Shown: piece after piece, positions 45,878 through 57,960 of the stretch
Layout of the letters: every line of letters begins with the position of its first letter
Numbering within the stretch: position 1 is the stretch's first letter
From: Lineus longissimus
Lineage: Eukaryota; Nemertea; Pilidiophora; Heteronemertea; Lineidae
NCBI RefSeq assembly: GCF_910592395.1
Contig: NC_088312.1
Coordinates: 19,167,292 to 19,231,291 of the forward strand
Direction of reading: 5' to 3'
Length of the DNA: 64,000 bases
Program-made: the position numbers and the translations under genes
The notes under the pieces: generated by a model
Database searches by the model: none
Seen by the model: the letters and a program-made list of their open reading frames with translations, nothing else
What the model was told of the DNA's origin: nothing

Positions 45878-48040
45878 TAACACCTTAATCGCGATTTCTT
45901 GCATTTCTATAGCCTATAGCATTTCTATAGGGACAAAATTATCCGATTGAAGTGAGAAAGTGAATATACAATTCATGAAAGTCGTCGGCCAGTGACACCA
46001 ATTGGCGTCCAACCGTAGTTGCACGCAACAAAGGCGACCGCAGAATGAGCACAAAGGCTTCAATTAATGTATTTCTGGTATTTGTTCTGGTATTTCATTT
46101 AGTGTAATGTACCCGCTGTACCCGCTGTTGATGTAGTTCTCGGCTTGACCCGCAGGCCATGGAGGATTTCCCTCTATGGCCTAGTGGCTGGCATGTTGGC
46201 CCGAGAGCTGGAAGCTAGTTAAGGTTATGGGTTCTCTATACGATTCAATCTGCTGTACATTTTGTATACAATCACTGTTCATTTTCATGAATAAAATTTT
46301 CTAAGAATTTCAATCAATTCCAGCTTTAGCGTGATATATGCAGCTGTCATACCATATGGCATTAACATACTACAATTTAATCGAATTCCAATGATTCTAA
46401 CACGTTATGCAGTCCATCATTCGATTTCTTTGCCAATAAATATGACAAACAGTTGCCACTGGTTTACTCACGTGAAGATAATGTCACACACTCACCATGG
46501 TTAATTCCATATTCGACCGTTCCAATTCACGGTTTACTGGACTTTGCGCAACGAAACGAAACGAGCGAAATGGGGGAGCGACCATTATGTTTTACCCCGG
46601 TACGTCAAGTTCGATACATGGTGTCAGTCACCAGTATGGATGTGTTTTCAATTATGAATACGTGTTTTTAAAAATCACAATCATGAATTTCCTTTCCATT
46701 AGAAGAAAACGATGACGACGTTTCAGTTTAGGAGCCTAAGTTTTGTGGTCCCAATGGCCAAATTGACCCATCGTTGGCTGAAAAGTCGATTCGACGGTCA
46801 CAAATGGTCGAAAATGACCCCCAAATCTTCAGACCCCCAACCTGGTAATTATCACGGTCAGCCCACAACAAAATTTCTATGGTTTGAGGATCTATAAACC
46901 CCGGGCTGTATTATCTGCCGGAAATTGATTTTCATCGGCACGTCTGGGAAAAATCTATGGGGCGCTAAACTTGACCAATTCAACTTTTTAATGCATTAGC
47001 AATTTGATAATAAATGTAGTGTGTACCCGTAACCGCTTGAGGTCAGAACTTATAACTTTGTTTACAAATTCACACCAAATTTCGTTTCAAAATTATTCTT
47101 TGTTTGGCACCAGGGGGCGTAATGCAAAAAAACATTAAACTGACGATGCGCGTAATGTATACTCTCAGCAAGCGAATAGTTGTGATCGTCGGTTTTTGAT
47201 ACGAATCGTTTCCTGTATGGCCGTTACAAGCCGTTGTCTGAATATGATGTGAACCTGTTTACCGTTCAATGCGGCTCCCTGTGACGCTGTACCCGCAAAT
47301 GTTCACTGAAAAAATGCTGATAATGACTTACACGGCTTGTTCGCATCGTAAACATAGTGGTACCCGGGTTAACTGTCTTTGCGTTTGGCCTAATTTTACA
47401 ACGATTACTCCCTATGTAACCACGATCTAGGATGGACAGGCTGTGTATCATGAATAGGAAAAGTCACCTAGGGACCGTTGCGTAGAATACTTTTTTGGCG
47501 AAATATTGCGCAAAGTCCAGTAAGCCCCAATTCACAATGGTGAGTTGCATGCAGTCAATTTGCAGTGGTCAATTGTAGATTTTTAAACAGGGTTGGTATG
47601 ACGAATCTTGCGGCAATGGAAGCTCGTGAAGCCAACAGTGACCACAGATACATTGTACCACATCATCGAATTTCACTCCCGCAGCCTCGTGAACATTGGC
47701 AGGAACGAACGGCTTAAGGTGATTGGCAGCCAACGCGAAACCCAATCACCACTGGAATAAAATAGATTAAAGTGCTTAACTGAGTTACGATGATATAAAC
47801 TGGGATGGAGTAATTTGTCATCCCGTTGCGCACGGCAGGAGGAAAATAGATTCGCGGTACAGCCGTTTACCCGATAGCCACACTTTTTACTGACAGGCGA
47901 TTACGAACAATCTTCAGTTTTTTAGGAGACTATATTTTTAACAAACTTTACGACGCTAAAGGACACTTTGACTAAACCATGATTTCCTTCGAATGGAATC
48001 AAGCATGATTGGCTTAAGTGTTGGAATAATGAGGTAATAC
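45878..48040. other. Non-coding stretch
   Basis: Apart from the SINE-like unit at 46170-46240, I see no supported gene. Several open frames under 75 codons lack domain or splice support. Confidence 0.35.
46170..46240 (+). repeat. tRNA-like SINE unit
   Basis: TGGCCTAGTGGCTGGCATG is a good A-box region. The downstream TATGGGTTCTCTATACG could be a decayed T arm. No cloverleaf with paired acceptor ends is seen, so I read it as a SINE head. Confidence 0.35.
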
Positions 48041-48055
48041 ACACGGTGTAAACTA

Positions 48056-48335
48056 TAAAAAAACCTCATCCAATACGATCATATCGAAAGAATTCTTCCG
48101 GAATGTATCGATTTTGTAGCGTGCCGGAAGTGCCCCAAGAAAGCGCTCGTGGTATCCCAGAATACACTGCACGGAGGCAATCACCGGAAAATTCTTGCGA
48201 AGACAGAAGATTTGACGTGAATCGATTTCCGCGGCAATCTTTTCAATCGGATTAATCTGGGGTGAAACTGCGTTGAGGAGATTGCATTTTACGTTGAATG
48301 GAACGCAGAATGTATTGCAGAATGATTAGTGGTTT
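48056..48335 (-). other. Cryptic open stretch, possible decayed coding fragment
   Basis: One minus-strand frame without a good start stays open for about 90 codons and stops at a TAG near 48056. The inferred peptide has a domain-like composition, including FLGALPARYKIDTF and a hydrophobic stretch ending DMIVLDEV, which resembles a helicase Walker B box. No Walker A partner is visible nearby. It may be an exon or a relic of a mobile element, or chance. Confidence 0.2.
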
Positions 48336-49911
48336 TATGCAATACTTTAGTGACAAATACAAGCAATTCTGTAGCGGTAATATTGTAATGTTGACGAAAA
48401 AGTCCGTGTATTGTTATAGTGCTCAAATTTCGTTACCATACAGATTTCAACTCATTTTGCGAAATGTATACGTTGGCCAATAACATCTTATTTTGTGTGT
48501 CTCGTCAGCCACTGTACGGTCAATGAAATGAGTGAGGGGTATCTGTCATTTTTTTATGTTCATCATCAGTACGACTTTTCATTGTCATCTAAATTTTGAC
48601 AAAAGTTGTCTTTTTCTGGGTATCAAAGTTGTGCCTCGAGAAAATATCGCCCCACACATGGCTTATCTCCAGGGGAACACTTTCATGACTGGAGCCAAGT
48701 TGAACTACATGTACTTGGACTGCTAAAGCTTAGCGAAAGATATTACTTTATCACACGTCTTGCCACCGATTAGTACAGCGAGGAGAAAATATATAATTTT
48801 TCGGATGGCAGAGACAAACAGGATAGTGATTTTTGGAAGCAGTCGTCATATCGAGTACGAGACTTTTGACTGGTCTAGAAATCAACACGTTTCCTTCTGC
48901 CCGTCATATCTAATGGTAAACAGACACATATCGATTGATAACGCAGTGGCAGACGCGCCGAGTAGTGTTTTCGCTGAATGTGACCTTTTGATTAGATATT
49001 GAGAGATGGCTGGCGTATAAAGTGATCGGATGAGCATGCTTGGCATGGTACATTAATCGGTGTTCAGGTGCTCATGGAAGGTACGTGACGATCACATCAT
49101 CGTGCCATAGATGGACTAGATTTTGGAGCCATTCGAGATAATATGAAGTATCCTCCGGTCCCAAGTCGAATATAAAGATACGATTCTAATAAGATTCTTA
49201 GTTGAGATGTTATTCAGTTTCGTGAACATGTATCAATTGTACACTCGTCACTCGATTCTTGTATTAAGATCTTAACTAAGAGTCCTACAAGAATACGATG
49301 TCACATATGAGGCTTCTATCCAACGATTTGATCGCAAGATCCATGATTGTGAATACGCTGCATGTATACACTGTAAATGAGTCAAAAAAACTAGCCAAGT
49401 CGCACGCATAATACAATGGTGAGAATGTATATACGTAGTACATGAAGGTTCAACACTCTTTTAAAAGTAGCACTTTAACAACAATTTTTTTTCAATTCAC
49501 CAATCCTCTCAGATTTTTCCTCGGTCCCCTCGTAACTATGGTTTGTCGGCAAGACCTCTAGTTCATTGCCAAACCTAAAAAACTTTAATCCGTTGTCGTT
49601 CAATACGAAATCCTATTAATCATCTTATAAGACAATTTCAATAAAAAAACCGCTTCTTTTTTAGTAGTAGACCTTGGGAAAAGAAGCGTTCCCTTATTTT
49701 TTAGGCCAATACTGCAGGCGCATTTCATCATCTGCTTCACTACTGCGTGGAAGTGCATTTGATCCTCAGGATACGCAACTGCATTGATTTGAACTGATAA
49801 GGGCATGGAATAGTCCCGGTCAATATTGACCATCGCCGGATACCATTAACTGGCAATAAATAGCTTAATATGGTACATGGCTGATGACTGAACGGCAACG
49901 ATGACAGTTCA
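48336..49911. other. Non-coding stretch, nothing recognised
   Basis: No supported gene, RNA or element boundary. Confidence 0.35.
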
Positions 49912-50182
49912 TCTGTGAAAACGCATGATAGATCCGGGTTTTTTTCTGCAGAACGATTTCCCTTACGTTCAAGTCATAGTTGGTCATGTCTGAAACCTCT
50001 CAATAGATCCGTCATGCAAAAGGGTTTCATCTATTTTCACGTCAGTCTCCATCATGTCTGAAAACGCATGATAGATCCATGTGTTCTGCAGAATGATTTT
50101 ATCTATTTTCAAGTCACCTTTCATCATGTCTGAAAACGCACAAGATATCAATTTGTTCTGCAGAAGGATTTCATTTACTTAC
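49912..50182 (+). repeat. ~70-bp minisatellite, 3.5-4 units
   Basis: Units start with CTG(T/A)GAAAAC-like sequence near 49912, 49990, 50058 and 50130. They share CATGATAGATCC, TCTGCAGAA(C/T)GATTT, CAAGTCA and ATCATGT. The second unit is the most diverged. Confidence 0.8.
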
Positions 50183-50632
50183 TTTACTTAAAGTTATTTT
50201 GCGTCATGGCTTGACGAGTAATATTAGCCGATGTGTTCCCCGTCCAATTTGGTGCGCAGACGATTATACTGATCATATTTACCAATAATGCAAGCATACT
50301 CAAGTGGTGGTCTAATCGGATTGAAATCGAATGTGATTTGTGATTTGGTATCATGATATGATGTTATTGTCGATATAGATCATAGTTTGGAGATGAATTT
50401 GACTGGCGATCGGTGTTGTATACCATCACGGGGCCATGAAGTATCAAGCGATCCAGGAAGGGGGGGGGGGGTATTACGTTTTATAGTCTCACCCCTGAAG
50501 AACAGAAAGGGCCGGGTCAGATTTTGTCGTATGTAACACTCTCTACTTTCAAACTCCTGTTTCTTATACCAGTCACCTGCCGAGAAGGCAGTATGTACCG
50601 TGTATTTACCTAGCTGGCGGCTGACCAACCGG

Positions 50633-50716
50633 TCGCATCGGAAAAGGCTACTAATCGAGCTCGAATCCTAGACCTCCCGTTCCCGAAGTGGACGCTTTCA
50701 CAACTAGGCCATTCGT
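50633..50716 (-). repeat. tRNA-like SINE unit
   Basis: On the minus strand TGGCCTAGTTGTGAAAGCG resembles an A box and AGGATTCGAGCTC a B box, with a plausible anticodon-arm spacing. No convincing acceptor stem, hence SINE and not tRNA. Confidence 0.4.
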
Positions 50717-51044
50717 CGATTTGACGGCAATCTAAAGGTCGCCAAACTGTTTTTCGCGTTTTGCCAAACATCCTTGTGCTGCAGTTCTCGATGCTGATGT
50801 CGCATAATCCTATATCAGATTAGATTTGTGATTTCAGTGGAGCAAAAATAAATCGTGTTCTGAAAGCCGCTAGTGCCAAATCGAGTTTGATAATTCATAA
50901 TTCGATCGATTGGGAACTACTTTCCTTGTTGCAAGTATACATGCGATGTGTTTAGATTTTGACTGTATCTTTATGTCTTTCGAACATGCACTATGACGGT
51001 TTACGCTGTTTCGTTTAGTGCCCGTGACTTTGAATCGATATCCA

Positions 51045-51122
51045 CCTGGGCCTGGCGAAACCCTGGCATCTAACTTTGGTCTGGATAACTCACGCTATGC
51101 CACCAAGCCCGGTTTAATTGGA
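51045..51122 (-). repeat. tRNA-like SINE unit
   Basis: On the minus strand GGTGGCATAGCGTGAGTTATCC resembles an A-box region, and a GGGTTTCGCCAGGCCC segment follows where a T arm would be. It is weaker than the unit at 50633-50716. Confidence 0.3.
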
Positions 51123-51430
51123 TGATTCCCGTGTCCTACATGGTTGCTTTTTTGTGGACCAAATCATACTTTAAATGACAATATCCTATCACGTCTGTCA
51201 CAAGGTGCCCCAGTTTCTTAGTTTGCAAGTAGAGATTGTGTTAAGTACGCAGAATTCTATCCGCGAAATTCGCTAGTCAAGATGCTGACGTACGAGCAAT
51301 AAAATGCCCTATATACTGCCCCTCAGTCGATATCAAAGCAATCGATGCATCCTCAAGTCATACGCGAGTTTCTGAATGGAACCTTATTGCGGGCCCTAAA
51401 TTGTCGATATATTCATCAGGCCGAGTATAG

Positions 51431-51781
51431 CTAACTGATCGACGACGGACTTCTAAACGGAGTATCAGAAGGTTCATTTTCCTCGCCCGAGAAAATGTTA
51501 AAAGTTGGGGCAAACTTTGTCGTGCGACTGGCAAGCAAATGTGTTATAATCATCTTATCTGCAGCGCACATCTTGAAACATGATCGGCCTACACCAACGA
51601 CAACCACGACAAGAATCAGTGATATGTTTCCGATTACCAACTCCGGCGGGGAAATCTCCGAAATCGCCGCATGAACATCAAAGCCGCTGATCACATCAAA
51701 CGTGTGACCCAAGGGTCGAAAACATATCTGCACGTCTACAAATCGTAGTAATCTGAGGATGTAATTGAACATTCCTGTCAT
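51431..51781 (-). CDS. Possible exon for a single-pass membrane protein
   Basis: A minus-strand frame of about 116 codons from the ATG near 51778. It contains one strong hydrophobic segment (LVIGNISLILVVVVVGVG), a Lys/Arg-containing stretch after it and a polar tail ending SPSSIS. The layout suits the last exon of a type I membrane protein. Upstream sequence GCTTGG|GTGAGA could equally be a splice donor for a different exon at 51786-52046. I do not recognise the protein and splicing is unproved. Confidence 0.22.
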   Translation of the reverse strand: MTGMFNYILRLLRFVDVQICFRPLGHTFDVISGFDVHAAISEISPPELVIGNISLILVVVVVGVGRSCFKMCAADKMIITHLLASRTTKFAPTFNIFSGEENEPSDTPFRSPSSIS

Positions 51782-52049
51782 TTTCTCACCCAAGCCTTAA
51801 GGGACACAGCAGAATATCATTGCCAGACAGCAGTGCAGACAGCAGTCCGCAGCCTACAAGACTGTCCCCTGCACCAGGAATTACGACAGAAATGCTGGCC
51901 CGCAGACACCAATGTTGAGGAAAAGCAGTGGGGAACACACAGCATGACCTCGAAACGAAAAGCCGCTTCATCTCCGCCGCGGGACTGAAGTTATAGTTTA
52001 GGTATAGTTCGAACGCAGAAGAAGAAGCAGAAGTTACCCCAGCCACAGG

Positions 52050-53438
52050 CTAGACTTGACTTATCTTTCAAGGTCTAGTGCGTTGTGATCATAAAGGTCG
52101 CCATTGTTATCTAATGAAAATATTTAGGCAATTTTATCAGTGTTGACAGTAATCAGTGAGTGTCAAAACCTAACATACCATACTGAACTGAAGCCCGAGC
52201 AGGCCTACTAGATATATCTAATGATTCTATACCCGAGAAAGGAGATGCCTCCCGGTTTGATAGTATTGCCCAACTTCTTAACAAACATTTCATTCTTTCA
52301 GTTATACACATATATTGATGTCAAAATTGGTAGCCAATACCTCTGCGGAATTTGGTTAATCCATCTGAAACCGCCAGTTTGTAAGACTCCGCTATTATCA
52401 CCCCTTTTACAGGGTATGTGCAACCAGAGTCTTTCAAAACAAGACTCTGGTGCAACTATATAAACATGAAAAATTCCTTCAAACGTATCGATAAGTTGAA
52501 CCTTTAGGCTCCGTGTGGACTCTCGCTGCTGCACAATAGAACGTATACGCGCTTCCTCTTCAAATTTAGGAACCACTTTAATTAACGTATACGCTCATTG
52601 TGTAGAGGCGGAAGGGGAGACTGTTCTGAAGATACTCCTTCACTAATATAGCACATATTTTGCACATTCGAAGAAAATGCGGAACCTTCAGGGCAAAATG
52701 GCCTGAGAATCTTATGTAACACTGCATCCGCATTATCAGGTTAAGCGCATACTCTGTCTAAAGGATCTTAATTCGATATTGTCATTTCTCTAACGATATG
52801 AACAGAAAGTACGTACATGCGAAGTGCGTGGTAGAATATACATGTACATGTACTTACCTAAAGTGTCAAGTTAAGTTGAAATTGATGAAAAGAGAGCAAA
52901 AGGAGACAATGATTAGTTGTGTCACATGAACGCCAATATCATAGTACAATCCGACGGTTCTCTCTCCATTTCTCTCTGCTTTATTTCAAGACGAAACCCA
53001 AGTCGGAGTCTTTTAAAGGGAACACGTAACGCAGCGGGGTTATTAGGAGAATGCTGCAAAAGAAACTACATGTATCATTATACAGCAATATAATGTTGCA
53101 CTGCGAATTACTCGACATCTGACTAATCAGTATTTCCTAAAAAAAGACGAGGGACACTAAAATTGGCCTTGCCCGAGAAAACGGGCTATATTTTCTTAAA
53201 ACATGGCCACTATGAATTTCCGACGTGACACTGCACGATTCACGAATTCACGATTTTCCAAAAAAAATCACTGCACATTTCGAACCCATGAGTTGTTCAT
53301 AAATAACGATGTTGTGCATGGACTTGACGTCATCGGTCAACATCAGTTTTTATGGACTGGTCACATGACTTCGCTTGTTGTCCAATGAGGTGCTCGGATT
53401 CCAGATCGTGATGAGGTAGTATTGGTTGGACTTGCTCA
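52050..53438. other. Non-coding stretch 3' of the GPCR gene
   Basis: Holds a small imperfect hairpin at 52421-52458 (ACCAGAGTCTT against AAGACTCTGGT) and an ATGTACAT palindrome near 52845. No exon supported. Confidence 0.4.
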
Positions 53439-54768
53439 CTATAACGATTTCGACAATTCTCGTTCGCGATATGGTTCACGAGGTAAACAAGCTCGAAAGA
53501 GTTCCAGTGCATCATTTCGGAATTTCTTTCCACCAGCCAGAAAATATAGATAAAAGTTAATGGCAAAGTTTGCCATGAACAATTCAACAAAAATCCAGTA
53601 CTGCAGAAGGTGCCGTGTGCTCCAGTAATTGTCACTGGTCCCGTCGTACATAGTTAGGACATTCGGCATACTCAACAAAGTCTCGTAAAGGCGAAGCGGA
53701 ACTTGGCACACAAGGAAACCAATGGAAACAATAACGAGTATTTTCGTAATGCTGCCTTCTTGTAACCGACCCTTCACCGAATCTGTCGCGGCCATTGCCT
53801 TACGACGGTTTGCAGCCCGCCTGATAGCAATTACGATGAGAGTATTACTAGTCGCGATGACCAAAAATGGCACTAGTGCTCCTACGATTAAGTCGTGATT
53901 ATCAAGTAAGACCCCGAGCCAAGGTATGGAGACCTCTCTTCTCATGACACCAGGGTCAGCCACTTCGTAGGAGAAGAATGCCCCGACATGTACGAGGCCC
54001 TGTATTGCTATCGTCACCAGGACAACTTTCGTCGCCTTCGAAGCTGTACAGATTCGGACAGCCTTCATTGGGTAGACAACGTGAATGGCTCGGTCCACTG
54101 TCATCTCTGAGAGGCAGAGCGCAGATGAGACTGCTCCGAAACCAGCCATGAACCAACAGATACTGAAACAAAAGATCACAAAAAATATTGCATCGTGTCA
54201 ATTGTGGCATAATTTGGCGTTTTAAAGCTGATCTCTACCTCCTGTTTTTGTCCGGCGCAGAGTTACTCGCACCAAGCGGTTTTTGTCCGGGACATTGCTA
54301 TTCAACAGGAGTACGAATACCATTATAACGCAAGTTATTCTGGGTAGCGCATGCATAATTGACGATATCCAATCAATCAAAATACAGGTCGGAAAATGCT
54401 ATATTCACCCCGACTACCGACTCAAGGGGGTTGGAGGCGAATCTGACTCACCAAAGGAACGTTTTATCCAATAAGAACCTTTCATCTATCGCAATAAAAG
54501 CACTATATAATATTCGCTGGAGGAGCACAACACTGTCCATTACAGCTAATGCTGCCATGTACACGCATGCGCTGATCCGGCGGTTGTCTTTCCGGATTGT
54601 GACCAGGAACGCTATGATGTTTCCCGGAATTCCGAGTCCGATGGTTAAGACACGAAACCACTTACTAATCAGGGCGATGGCTAGAAGCAAGCCTTCGTAT
54701 AGAATTGAAGAATGAACGCCCTTGGCAGACACCGACACGGGCATTGATGTGCTGTTTATACCTGTCAT
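53439..54768 (-). CDS. Class-A (rhodopsin-like) GPCR, two exons, 346 aa
   Basis: Exon 1 is 54768-54452 and exon 2 54162-53439. Donor TTTG|GTGAGT and acceptor TTGTTTCAG flank a 289-bp phase-2 intron that splits the codon for the conserved Cys at the start of TM3 (residue 106). The N-terminus has an N-glycosylation site (NST, residue 5). Other landmarks are GIPGN in TM1 (residues 46-50), LAVMD in TM2 (Asp78), DRA at 129-131 where DRY is usual, CQVPLRL in TM6 and NFYLY (308-312) in place of NPxxY in TM7. Seven membrane spans can be laid out. The short basic third loop and overall pattern suit an invertebrate peptide receptor of the FMRFamide-like group, but the ligand cannot be inferred. An upstream 5' UTR exon is possible. 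Confidence 0.85.
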
Positions 54769-54835
54769 TCCGCCGCAAATGTGGCGATTCAGCCCCTCGT
54801 CTATGCAGTTGTTCCATACATCAAAATAATATTCC

Positions 54836-54960
54836 CCAGGAATTGAGAAGACACGAAACCATTAGCTAATCACAGCAATGCGGGCATTAGCATCCCCTGA
54901 CAGTGTTGAGCTGGCCCAGTGTCCTTAGCTGGCGTAGCTATGTTCATACCTGCCATGGCG
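54836..54960 (-). pseudogene. Decayed duplicate of the first GPCR exon
   Basis: AAGACACGAAACCATTAGCT here resembles 54644-54665 in exon 1 of the GPCR, and the similarity continues on both sides (TTCCCC-GGAATT before, CAGC-CAATG-type sequence after, and a TTCATACCTGCCAT segment near the start-codon end). It contains indels and cannot encode the TM1 region. Its head-to-tail position directly upstream suggests tandem duplication followed by decay. Confidence 0.6.
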
Positions 54961-56556
54961 CTTCATAAAACGACCTCGGAAAGCGACGAGAGATTGGGTA
55001 TCAAAATGCCCACAAAACGGCGCATTTTTGCGCCACTTATTCAACACGAAAATTACAAAATCTTATTATCATCGCCAGATTCTAAGTACTGGCATCAATG
55101 GCGATGTAAGAAGCAAGGGTGACGTCTCCTGGTCATTTGGCCCTCTTCATGAGCTTTGACGTGTGGATTCTACAATGTGATCTTCTTAGTAATGGGTAAA
55201 AGGGTGTAAGACGGAGTCTCGCAGAAAAACCTTGCGGTCTGAGCCGGTGTCACAACATGGCGATGTCCGACAATACGGCGTGATGAAATGAATGCAAGTT
55301 CCTGTGAGACATCGGTTTGGCTTGTACGAAATAGAAGTTGACTCAATCCATGCCACGTGGAGAAGGCAGACAAAACAGTAGCATTTCCTGAACGGAAAAC
55401 CAAATAAGAAGTTCTCGAACCTGCACTTAGCAGCACGAATGCAAGAAACGTGATATACCCGTGCGTATACGGTCTCGGTTACAAATATCAGATTGCAGAT
55501 TTACACAGTTATCATTGGATCAAGCCTTCAAATTTACTTTGCTTCCGAAGTGTTTCAAAGTTACGACTAAAAAAGAAACAAAAGAAAGTCTCATTACATG
55601 AAATGCGATATGTCGAAATCGCCGTAGTCATCAATGCTCCCAATACGACGCAATGTATTACATTACTAATCTCCAATGATATTGACTACCGTGAATGACA
55701 GAAAGAAATTTGCGTTTTCTGTCGTCTTTTTCTCTCAAATTACCTACGAAGTAGGGCCAAACCTTACGTGAAAGCAGAGTCAGGTCGGATTTTTTAGAAG
55801 CAGCAGCATGATACCTAGTAACGCACTGGAACTTGTCGGAATCACCAGTGAGAACTCTGCCGTAAGCGGTATAACCCTACAGGGTGTTACAAGAAAGGTT
55901 TGGAAGATATTAATACAGGTACATGTAGTTACTTAAAAAGAAAAAAAAGAAGACGTATGAGTGCGCCAGAAACGCTGAATCATAAGTTGGTCAATTTGAC
56001 CAACTAACATTGGTCCTGGACCAATGTAATTTTTGTTTATAGGTAATTTGTCAATTAACCAAACAGTTATCAACTGACCAATTAGGTTGATATCTAAACT
56101 TGACTTTCCTTTTCAAGATATTACGACATTTTCCTTATTTTTCGTTTTAATGCGCAAGTAAGATATTGTTCAAAGTTTTCAAGACTTACTCTCCATCAAT
56201 AAAGGGGATCGGGAGAAAGTCAAACAGACTATACATATCAAGAGCATGTTGGTGTATTATAATTCTAATTCCCCATTCTACCAAATAGACCAAACTGGTA
56301 CTAAAATGTCATTCTATTACTATCTACGTCGAAAAATATACTTAGGAGCTAGAGCAGCCGTGGTTTTCCATTAAAACTTCCTACTAGATGAAATCGATTT
56401 CATAGCCAGTGCCACTACCCCCAATGGCCCCATAAGACTGTCAATGCTAATATAGCAATATCAAGGGACTGTTTTACTATTGATGAGTATTCAGGTCAGG
56501 CATGTTCTCACTGGAATGCTACACGTCTGGCAATTTATGGGAAAAACGGTTTCGAT
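54961..56556. other. Non-coding stretch upstream of the GPCR gene
   Basis: No supported exon. Any GPCR promoter should lie at its start, but I see no clear TATA box or initiator. Confidence 0.35.
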
Positions 56557-56856
56557 TGTTGTTGTTGTTGTTGCTGCTGTTGCTGCTGTTGCTGCTGCTG
56601 CTGCTGCCGCTGCCGCTGCCGCCGCCGCTGCCGCCGCCGCCGTGGTCGTCGTCGTCGTCGTTGTCGTTGTCGTTGTCGTTGTTGTTGTCGTTGTCGTTGT
56701 TGTTGTTATTGTTACCGCCGCCATTAATAGAATCTGTTATCATTATCATTTTGTTATTGGTATTGTTATTGCCATGGCTTTTCGCCATGCCATTTCCGTT
56801 GATTCCGCCATAACAATTACTGTAAATTGTTATTTGTTTTAGTAACTGTTGTTATC

Positions 56857-56891
<35 letters not shown>

Positions 56892-57015
56892 ATCATTATC
56901 ATCATCGTTATCGTCATCGTTATGATTATCATCATCATTATCACTGTTGTCGTCGTCAACATTATCATCATCATCATCATCGTCATACCAGTAATCGTAA
57001 TTGTCTTCATTATTA
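56557..57015 (+). repeat. Large compound trinucleotide microsatellite
   Basis: First part 56557-56725: runs of GTT, GCT, GCC, GTC and GTT triplets in blocks. Second part about 56849-57000: CATTAT/CATCAT/CGTCAT triplets. The low-complexity frames (Ala/Val, Leu, Thr, Asn/Asp runs, up to 120 codons) arise on both strands from triplet structure and are not genes. Confidence 0.95.
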
Positions 57016-57198
57016 CTATATTGTTATCAATTATCGTGCATGAGGGGGCTCCTTTAGTACTCTCGAGACACCGCGGTTGACTTGTTTATCCCTCAAAGAC
57101 TCAATTGCCCTAGACTTAAAACAAATCAGTGACCTGTCGGGACATTCCACAGCGAAATTCCTATCATCGGTAACGAAATCTCTAAGGTTTCATTCTAT

Positions 57199-57960
57199 TA
57201 CAGGTTGTGAGGCGAAGACATATAATGCCAGACGCCAAGATTATACTAGTTTGGAGCGGAATTACTTGGTGTTTCATGATTACGCCGTGATTGTCTTGGT
57301 GTAGAACTGAAATGGTTAGTGGCTGGTGTCTAATCCATCAGTCTGGAATAAATTGTCTGTCTGGAAGCTGGGCCTATTGCTGAGGTGGGAATTTTGACTT
57401 GGTTATATAGGTCTGCAGTTGCATTACGAGGTCTGGAGAGCAATTGCTTCGTGTTTTATGGACATGTTATGGTGATTGTCTGAGGGTGGACTGACATGTC
57501 AGAACTCCGATGGTTTGCTCTTCGACAATTTGAGAATCCTGGTCATCCTGGCTGGAGTTACAAATCCAACCTAAAACTGCTTATTTGGCCGAAGGACTTC
57601 AGGTTTGCTTGGCAGGTCGTATAGAGATCAATTAAGGATAAGCGGAATTGGCTTGTTGATAAGTTTCTCCCACGTCTATGGGGACGGGAGTCATTTGGTT
57701 CATTGACATTAGGCCCGAATGGTTATTAAAGCAGGGGAAAATCACTATTATTTGCAACGATCCGTCCAAGGTCCAGGCGATTACAGGTTGCAGTTGAAAG
57801 ACATAACGCCAGTCGCCATGATTACAAGTTTGATGGGGAAATTACTCGGCGTTTTATGATCACGATCGCTCCATCGTGATTGTCTGGGAGCAGGGCGACA
57901 TGTCAGAAGTTTTATTGGCTCCTGTCCGCAAATAATTTGAAGAGCCTCGTTTGCCGAGAA
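57199..57960 (+). repeat. Three diverged tandem copies, irregular period
   Basis: Segments of the form ATTACAGGTTG...AAGACATA(T/A)...GCCA(G/A)(A/T)CGCCA(A/T)GATTA and GTGTTT(C/T)ATGA...GTGATTGTCT recur near 57199, 57420 and 57780. Divergence is high and the middle copy is partial. Confidence 0.5.

Noticed and set aside
56480-56842. 120-codon Ala/Val-rich frame and its opposite-strand Thr/Asn frames
   Set aside because: Produced by the triplet microsatellite; all frames stay open because of the repeat.
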